A DNA stretch of 47,944 nt from Saprospira grandis DSM 2844 (GTDB taxonomy: Bacteria; Bacteroidota; Bacteroidia; Chitinophagales; Saprospiraceae): NCBI RefSeq assembly GCF_000275825.1, contig NZ_JH719942.1, positions 3,790,714-3,838,657 of the forward strand, written 5' to 3'. The notes under the pieces are model-generated. The model was not told where the DNA came from. It saw only the letters and a list, made by a program, of their open reading frames with translations, and did no database searches. Of the stretch, positions 43,701 to 47,944 are shown one piece after another. Made by a program: the position numbers and the translations under genes. The first letter of the stretch is position 1. Each line of letters begins with the position of its first letter.

Positions 43701-43921
43701 AACTCTACCATATAGACAGTAGAATGTGGTAGATGGTAGATACTAAACCCATTGCAGGCGAAGCAGCATTGAAACTCTTGAAAATTCTTTTGTTAAGGTT
43801 GTAGCTGAAAAAATACTAAACCCATTGCAGGCGAAGCAGCATTGAAACTGGGCTAAATATGAAGTAGGGTGTTTAAAAACCTTACATACTAAACCCATTG
43901 CAGGCGAAGCAGCATTGAAAC
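22702..43921 (+). CRISPR. Giant CRISPR array: 300 repeats, 299 spacers
   Basis: The repeat is 36 nt: it starts ATACTAAACCCATTGC, continues AGGCGAAGCAGC and ends ATTGAAAC. Hand counting gives 300 repeats (first 22702-22737, last 43886-43921) and 299 spacers, mostly 33-37 nt (up to about 40), with a mean unit of 70.9 nt. I noticed no sequence variant in any repeat, including both terminal ones. The ATTGAAAC end is the conserved 5' crRNA handle of type I and type III systems, which sets + strand transcription and puts the leader at 22.5-22.7 kb. The repeat has only weak potential to fold (TGC/GCA). Subtype cannot be set because no cas gene lies in the window. Identical spacers occur at 39728 and 39870, and overlapping spacers are described in the findings. 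The repeat is translatable (TKPIAGEAALK; FNAASPAMGLV on the other strand) but that has no meaning. Confidence 0.99.
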
Positions 43922-43956
43922 AGCGAACTGCCCAAATTTAGTGTGCCCGCCTGCAA
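43922..43956 (+). other. Spacer-length segment after the last repeat
   Basis: Exactly 35 nt lie between the end of the last perfect repeat and the first base shared with the duplicated block that follows. This equals the mean spacer length. It looks like spacer 300, whose downstream repeat was lost when the block arrived or recombined there. Confidence 0.5.
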
Positions 43957-44348
43957 TTCATCGCCTAGGGACAAGCCCCTAGGCTAACCCTATGGAGTCA
44001 GCCCTAAAGGGCCTCAACTGCTGACATAGCTAGCCTTGCTCATCTGCTTTTGCAGAGAAGGGCCATATCCAAAGGCCCTCTTTAGAGGGCTGTCTGAAAA
44101 AGCTAGCCTAGGGGCTTGTCCCTAGGCAGCAAAAAGGGCGCACACAAGATTTTGAATGCTATCCTTTATTAGTCCCTCAACTTTTTCTGGTTTTTTTTCG
44201 GGAGAGGGCGTAGATAAGAAGTTTTTATATGGAAAGGAGGTATTAGGTTTTTCGGTTCTTCGGCTTTTCATTAGTCCCTCAACTTTTTCTTGGGAGTTTT
44301 GAAAAAAGGAGAGATAAAGAAAGTGTCTTTTAGTGGCTGGGTAGTTTT
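43957..44348. repeat. Duplicated block A, with inverted-repeat hairpins
   Basis: First copy of a block of about 390 bp, repeated at 44671-45041. Its left part (43963-44127) is bounded by two 22-nt sequences that are exact reverse complements and each also nearly self-complementary: GCCTAGGGACAAGCCCC+TAGGC and GCCTAGGGGCTTGTCCC+TAGGC. Between them are further hairpins (CCCTAAAGGG, TCTGCTTTTGCAGA, GGGCCATATCCAAAGGCCC). The right part carries two copies, 102 nt apart, of TTAGTCCCTCAACTTTTTCT. On the minus strand this part stays open and reads ...SQEKVEGLMKSRRTEKPNTS..., but no start codon is present in this copy. Confidence 0.8.
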
Positions 44349-44395
44349 GGGCCGAAGCTTAATGGAAAGCTATAAGTAGAAAAAGCGAACAAGGA

Positions 44396-44660
44396 CTTTA
44401 GTCCGCTCTTCGCTCAGGCAACAACCCAGGGCTTCAGCCCAGGGCGGTAAGCATAGCAATTGTTTTTACCCCTGATTTTTTGTGCGGACTTGTTTTGCGG
44501 CCATGGGCTAAAGCCCATGCTTGCGGGTCTATGCAAACGGGCGGGCTAAAGCCCTTGTTTGCTATAAATGATATGGGCCGATGGTTTCAACCATCGGCTC
44601 ATATTTATTGGGCTAAGTTTGGTCTCTTTTGTTGCTGTGGGTTTTAACCTACAGGGATGA
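44396..44660. repeat. Cluster of REP-like hairpins
   Basis: A run of short inverted repeats with related centres: AGGACTTTAGTCC, GGGCTTCAGCCC, CATGGGCTAAAGCCCATG, GGGCTAAAGCCC, GCCGATGGTTTCAACCATCGGC and GTGGGTTTTAACCTAC. The last two repeat the pair at 1717 and 1777. Such families resemble REP palindromes moved by REP-associated tyrosine transposases; no such transposase is in the window. No gene is visible here. Confidence 0.65.
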
Positions 44661-44670
44661 TAAAATACCA

Positions 44671-45041
44671 TTCATCGCTTAGGCTAACCTAATGGAGTCA
44701 GCCCTAAAGGGCCTCAAATTATGATTTACGGCCTTGCTCATCTGCTTTTGCAGAGAAGGGCCATATCCAAAGGCCCTCTTTAGAGGGCTGTCTGAAAAAG
44801 CTAGCCTAGGGGCTTGTCCCTAGGCAGCCGAGCAGGAAGCCATATGGAGATAATTTTCATTAGTCCCTCAACTTTTTCTTGGGTTTTATGGGAGAGAGAA
44901 TAGATAAGAAGTTCTTTATATGAAAAGGAGGTATTAGGTTTTTCTGTCCTGCGGCTTTTTATTAGTCCCTCAACTTTTTCTTGGGAGTTTTTGAAAAAGG
45001 AAAGATAAAGAAAGCGTCTTTTAGTGGCTAGGCAGTTCTGC
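44671..45041. repeat. Duplicated block B
   Basis: Second copy of the block at 43957. It lacks about 15 nt of the left 22-nt hairpin (CATCGCTTAGGCTAACC instead of the full palindrome) but keeps the right one at about 44805. The two TTAGTCCCTCAACTTTTTCT repeats are again 102 nt apart. The minus-strand frame is open here too and has an ATG (ending at 45043), giving an 80-residue product with two QEKVEGL motifs. Whether it is translated is uncertain. Confidence 0.8.
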
Positions 45042-45335
45042 AACCATGGGCTGGCTAAAGCCCATGGTTGCGGGTCTATGCAAACGGGCGGGCTAAAGCC
45101 CTTGTTTGCTGATGGAGCCTAGTGGAACAGAAAATCCCCTCGAATGAGGGGATGACAATTTTTTAGTTAGCCTAGGGCCTTGGCCCTAGGGGTATTATGA
45201 AATTTATGGGGGATAAAAACAAACTACCGAAGAAAAAATAACCCTTGTTCAAAGCGGTAGAGGATTTTAATCCTCTCAGCACTATAGATACAGAATGGGG
45301 TTGTTGTATGGCTGCTGGTTCAACCTGCAGCCACA
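45042..45335. repeat. More REP-like hairpins
   Basis: This contains CCATGGGCTGGCTAAAGCCCATGG, then a segment of about 40 nt (GCGGGTCTATGCAAACGGGC onward) identical to one at about 44523. It continues with CCCCTCGAATGAGGGG, CCTAGGGCCTTGGCCCTAGG, GAGGATTTTAATCCTC and GCTGGTTCAACCTGCAGC. Otherwise AT-rich and without a convincing gene. Confidence 0.6.
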
Positions 45336-45338
45336 GCT

Positions 45339-45479
45339 AGCAGGGGCGGAAGCCGCCGCAGGCCTAGGGATGGGCAGCAGTGGCCGTTAGGCCAGACCAA
45401 GGCGCTGAAAGCGCCGAAGGGCCGAGCGAAGAGCGAGCTGCGAAACAGCCCGGCCGCCAAAGGCGGCAGGCCCCAAAAA
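45339..45479 (+). repeat. GC-rich intergenic element, copy 8, fused to the RHS reading frame
   Basis: Same orientation as copy 1, with the same preceding hairpin and the same CGGCCGCCAAAGGCGGCAGG CCCC end. RHS-like coding sequence starts directly after the terminal A tract, at about 45480. The element frame is open into it, so the first 33 codons of the predicted RHS ORF are element sequence. Confidence 0.8.
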
Positions 45480-47422
45480 CCTATGCTGCTGCGTATCAGT
45501 ATGATCAGTTGCATCGGATTGTGAGTTCAGAAGGGTATTCTTATGGTGGAACAGATTGGACAAAAAGATGCGCTATAGGAGATTGTGAAGCACAGTCATC
45601 ATATAGCTATGATGCGAATGGAAATATCTTGAGTTTATCGCGTTATGCAGCGGGTCAGCAGATAGATGATTTAAGCTATCATTATACTTATGATGTTGAT
45701 CCTGCACAATTGCCAGAGGTTTCTAGCCAAGCTATCGGGCAGTTGTATAACAACCAATTGCAGTATGTGACGGATGGCGTAGGGGCGTCGACGGTGGGCG
45801 ATTTGACTAGTCAGCCAGGACAGGATGGGGCCGTAGCTTTGTATTCACAGAACTATGTGTATGACGAAATCGGCAATTTGGTTCGAGATAGCTCGGAGCA
45901 GATTGAGGAGATAGTTTGGAACGTACAAGGCAAGGTGCAAGAGGTTCGTTTTGAGGCGGGCAAGGCGGGTCCTGATGCCTTGAAGTATGAGTACGACCCC
46001 ATGGGCAACCGCTTGGCCAAAAAGAAATTGTATGTAGATGGTCCTGTAGATATTCGATCGGAGGGACAGTATTATGTCCGTGACCCGCAGGGGAATGTGC
46101 TGGCGGTTTATCAGTTTAATGAAGCGGATATAGCTGTAGTTGGAGATAGAGATAGTCTTTATTTAGAGGAGCTGCATTTATATGGCTCGGCCCGTTTGGG
46201 AATCTTGAAAAAAACCTTAGCTTTAAGGTATCGGGATGAGTCGGGGGCCGTTGGCTTGCCTGCTGGGAGCCTGCTCAAAACGGCTTTGGCGCAAAGCAGC
46301 TACCAGCAACTAGAGCTGGGCCGCCGCCGCTACGAGCTCTCCAACCATTTAGGCAACGTACTGGCTACGGTCAGCGATAAATCTTTGGGCCAAGACAGCA
46401 GCCAAACTGGACAGGCAGATTATTATCTGGCGCAGGTTTCTTCGGCAAGCCTATACTACCCATTTGGATGGGAAATGCCTGGGCGCAAGTTTGTGAGTGG
46501 GGAGGTGTATCGTTTTGGGTTTAATGGGCAAGAGGAGGATCCTGATATTGCAGAGGGACATACTACTGCTTTGTATTGGCAATATAATAGTCGCACTACT
46601 CGCAGATGGAATTTAGACCCAAGATTTAATGTGTCTTTTTCTCCCTATGTAGCTTTCGAATGTAATCCAATAACCAAAGTAGATATAAAAGGAGATACGG
46701 CTATTGTTACGATTACAAATAGTGTAATAGGGAAAACGCAGATGCAAGTAATTAGAAGTGAAGGAGAAAATATTGTTACCGTTGATGTTTACAAAATGAC
46801 GGTTACGGATACTGAAGACCCATCCTACAAAGGGACATTTGGGGTGACTAGAGATGCTTTTGCAAAAACTGGTGAAACATCGAGTGGTAATGTTATAGCG
46901 GAAACTGTAAATTTTGAGCCTAGGGGAGAAAACCAGTATATTTTAGAGCAAGACTATCAAAGTGGCTATCCTCCTGCGCCGTTTCCTAATAATTTTATAT
47001 CAATGGATGCTCCTGCATATAGGATAAAAACATTAGAAGGGGAGTCAACTTTACCTGCAATGGATAATCCTGCATCCGCATCAATAAATCCCCCACTTAG
47101 AAGGAATGCTAATGAAGCATCAGGAGTACTTATTCATGTTGGTGGTGTTTATAGTCGTCGTGGCCGGTTGCCACTTCAAAGGTTTAACAACGTTGCAGGA
47201 TCAGCAGGCTGCTTTGGCATATGTAATACTTCAAACCCTAATGAACCCAGCAACAATCAAATGACCTTGTTTAATGCCGTTTTACAACAGAGGAAGGGAG
47301 ATGCACCTATCTTGCTCAATGTGGAACAGAGAAGCTTTAGAGCAAGCACAATAGAAATAAATCCTGAGAATAACGAAGTTGTAAGAGAAGAGATGGAGAG
47401 TACAGATGATGTAACTAAATAA
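45380..47422 (+). CDS. Orphan RHS tip: 5'-truncated RHS core plus candidate toxin domain
   Basis: This is the C-terminal part of an RHS/YD-repeat polymorphic toxin. Full-length RHS proteins are far longer, so it is truncated. Residues 1-33 come from the GC-rich element; RHS homology starts at about residue 34 (TYAAAYQYDQLHRI). YD repeats follow (YSYDANGNILSLSRY, YVYDEIGNLVRDS, YEYDPMGNRLAKK), then LGRRRYELSNHLGNVLATV and the RHS core end: YRFGFNGQEEDPD, YNSRTTRRWNLDPRF, SPYVAFECNPITKVDIKG (about 376-438). The variable tip (440-680) is AT-richer, as usual for swapped toxin ends. It contains VLIHVGG (His586) and SAGCFGI (Cys611), which resemble the H...S-x-G-C signature of L,D-transpeptidase-like/DUF5675-type domains. 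A lipoprotein follows 9 nt later. Without signal or N-terminus it is probably a silent recombination cassette or pseudogene. RHS assignment is strong; the toxin activity is inferred. Confidence 0.85.
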   Translation: MAVRPDQGAESAEGPSEERAAKQPGRQRRQAPKTYAAAYQYDQLHRIVSSEGYSYGGTDWTKRCAIGDCEAQSSYSYDANGNILSLSRYAAGQQIDDLSYHYTYDVDPAQLPEVSSQAIGQLYNNQLQYVTDGVGASTVGDLTSQPGQDGAVALYSQNYVYDEIGNLVRDSSEQIEEIVWNVQGKVQEVRFEAGKAGPDALKYEYDPMGNRLAKKKLYVDGPVDIRSEGQYYVRDPQGNVLAVYQFNEADIAVVGDRDSLYLEELHLYGSARLGILKKTLALRYRDESGAVGLPAGSLLKTALAQSSYQQLELGRRRYELSNHLGNVLATVSDKSLGQDSSQTGQADYYLAQVSSASLYYPFGWEMPGRKFVSGEVYRFGFNGQEEDPDIAEGHTTALYWQYNSRTTRRWNLDPRFNVSFSPYVAFECNPITKVDIKGDTAIVTITNSVIGKTQMQVIRSEGENIVTVDVYKMTVTDTEDPSYKGTFGVTRDAFAKTGETSSGNVIAETVNFEPRGENQYILEQDYQSGYPPAPFPNNFISMDAPAYRIKTLEGESTLPAMDNPASASINPPLRRNANEASGVLIHVGGVYSRRGRLPLQRFNNVAGSAGCFGICNTSNPNEPSNNQMTLFNAVLQQRKGDAPILLNVEQRSFRASTIEINPENNEVVREEMESTDDVTK

Positions 47423-47431
47423 AAAAATAAA

Positions 47432-47818
47432 GTGAAAAAGTTGAACATATTCATAGTGAGATGTAGCGTGAAATTGTTTGTTTTATTGGTAGTGATGAAT
47501 ATTGTATCTTGTCAGAATCATATAGAAGTTAGAATGAAGGGATATGTTGATGGATTTGAGGAATGGAAGTTTGGAAGTGAATTTATTGTTCTTCAGTCTA
47601 ATTTGAACTCTAACTCGATTCCAGATTCATTGATTTGTGCAGGTAATACCTTTGTTTTATATGGGAAGTTTAACGGCAGGAAAAAGTATAAGTTTAATTA
47701 TGAGTTTGATGTAAATAGAAGAGTGTATTTATATGATAGCTTTGATATTAAAAAGCCTTTTAATTCTGTAAAATATGATACTGTAAATAAAAAATCAATA
47801 TACAAAAGGTATGAGTAA
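47432..47818 (+). CDS. Small lipoprotein, candidate immunity protein (128 aa)
   Basis: No family recognised. Residues 1-27 form a lipoprotein signal (KLFVLLVVMNIVSCQN, lipobox IVSC, Cys27). The mature part is about 100 residues, AT-rich in DNA and aromatic-rich (FVLYGKFNGRKKYKFNYEFD). The start is GTG, 9 nt after the RHS stop; no suitable ATG is in frame upstream of the lipobox. Tight coupling to the RHS tip and a predicted periplasm-facing location fit an immunity protein against a toxin acting on the cell wall, but sequence alone does not prove it. Confidence 0.7.
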   Translation: MKKLNIFIVRCSVKLFVLLVVMNIVSCQNHIEVRMKGYVDGFEEWKFGSEFIVLQSNLNSNSIPDSLICAGNTFVLYGKFNGRKKYKFNYEFDVNRRVYLYDSFDIKKPFNSVKYDTVNKKSIYKRYE

Positions 47819-47833
47819 GGGTGTAGTGTGCTT

Positions 47834-47858
47834 CTGTGCTCGTAGCACAGTTCATTTT
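47834..47858 (+). terminator. Hairpin terminator
   Basis: CTGTGC and GCACAG pair around a TCGTA loop, followed by TTCATTTT. It lies 15 nt after the lipoprotein stop and closes the RHS-lipoprotein unit. Confidence 0.6.
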
Positions 47859-47888
47859 AGTAGCCCCATCTGTATTGATTGGCATTTG

Positions 47889-47944
47889 GGGCCTCCCGCC
47901 TTCGGCGGGCGCTACGTTCGGCAGCTCGCTGTTCGCTCGGCCCT
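47889..47944 (-). repeat. GC-rich intergenic element, copy 9 (cut by window end)
   Basis: TTGGGGCCTCCCGCCTTCGG, then GCAGCTCGCTGTTCGCTCGGCCCT, matches the start of the reverse-oriented copies at 7610 and 14961. The rest lies outside the window. Confidence 0.7.

Noticed and set aside
22702-43921. Dozens of open frames of 60-104 aa with repeating TKPIAGEAALK or FNAASPAMGLV
   Set aside because: They are translations of the CRISPR repeat, which happens to lack stops in several frames; the spacers between give no consistent protein.
44801-45043. Minus-strand ORF of 80 aa in block B
   Set aside because: Not listed as a gene because the homologous frame in block A has no start codon and part of the ORF covers a hairpin; kept as a finding only.
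43922-45339. Possible cas or transposase gene downstream of the array
   Set aside because: No frame of useful length with recognisable motifs was found; the stretch is made of repeats and hairpins.

Overview
The window looks like chromosome of a gliding/predatory-type member of the Bacteroidota, most likely Saprospirales (Saprospira-like). The evidence is a giant PKD-rich protein with the 'ATHIVGGEL' N-terminus and a CHU_C/type IX sorting tail, a LytS/LytTR two-component pair next to a CarboxypepD_reg/OMP beta-barrel protein, a DUF1573 lipoprotein and a Bacteroidota-style RHS protein. The genus is an inference; no rRNA or tRNA gene was seen.

Layout. 1-1.7 kb: two AT-rich orphan exported proteins. 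2.0-7.6 kb (minus): a 1870-aa cell-surface adhesin-like protein. 8-10 kb: a Pif1-like helicase and a small exported acidic protein. 10.2-14.9 kb: a sensor kinase, LytTR regulator and outer-membrane beta-barrel protein in one run. 15.2-17 kb: a tightly packed three-gene membrane operon whose first product seems to carry two tandem ubiquitin-like (beta-grasp) folds and a tail anchor. 17.2-19.7 kb: a GmrSD-like (DUF262/DUF1524) defence protein. 19.8-22.1 kb: a DUF1573 lipoprotein and, convergent to it, CTP synthase. 22.7-43.9 kb: one gigantic CRISPR array. 43.9-45.4 kb: a gene-poor patch of duplicated blocks and hairpins. 45.4-47.8 kb: an orphan RHS tip with a candidate peptidoglycan-directed toxin domain, then a lipoprotein that is a candidate immunity protein.

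The CRISPR array fills about 44% of the window. By hand count it has 300 repeats of 36 nt and 299 spacers (mean unit 70.9 nt). I saw no variant repeat, even at the ends, and no cas gene lies in the window. The repeat ends in ATTGAAAC, the classic 5' handle of type I/III crRNAs, so transcription is expected on the + strand from a leader at about 22.5-22.7 kb. Beyond the last repeat there is exactly one more spacer-length segment, then a repeat block, so the distal end looks truncated. Several spacers resample the same target sequence, and an appreciable subset contain hairpins.

A second theme is a family of about 130-180 bp GC-rich, palindrome-dense intergenic elements, with at least eight copies plus fragments, sitting in most gaps between genes outside the array. 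One copy is fused to the 5' end of the RHS fragment. Together with REP-like hairpins (cores such as TTTTAA and CTAAAG) and a duplicated block of about 380 bp, they make the intergenic DNA of this genome unusually structured.
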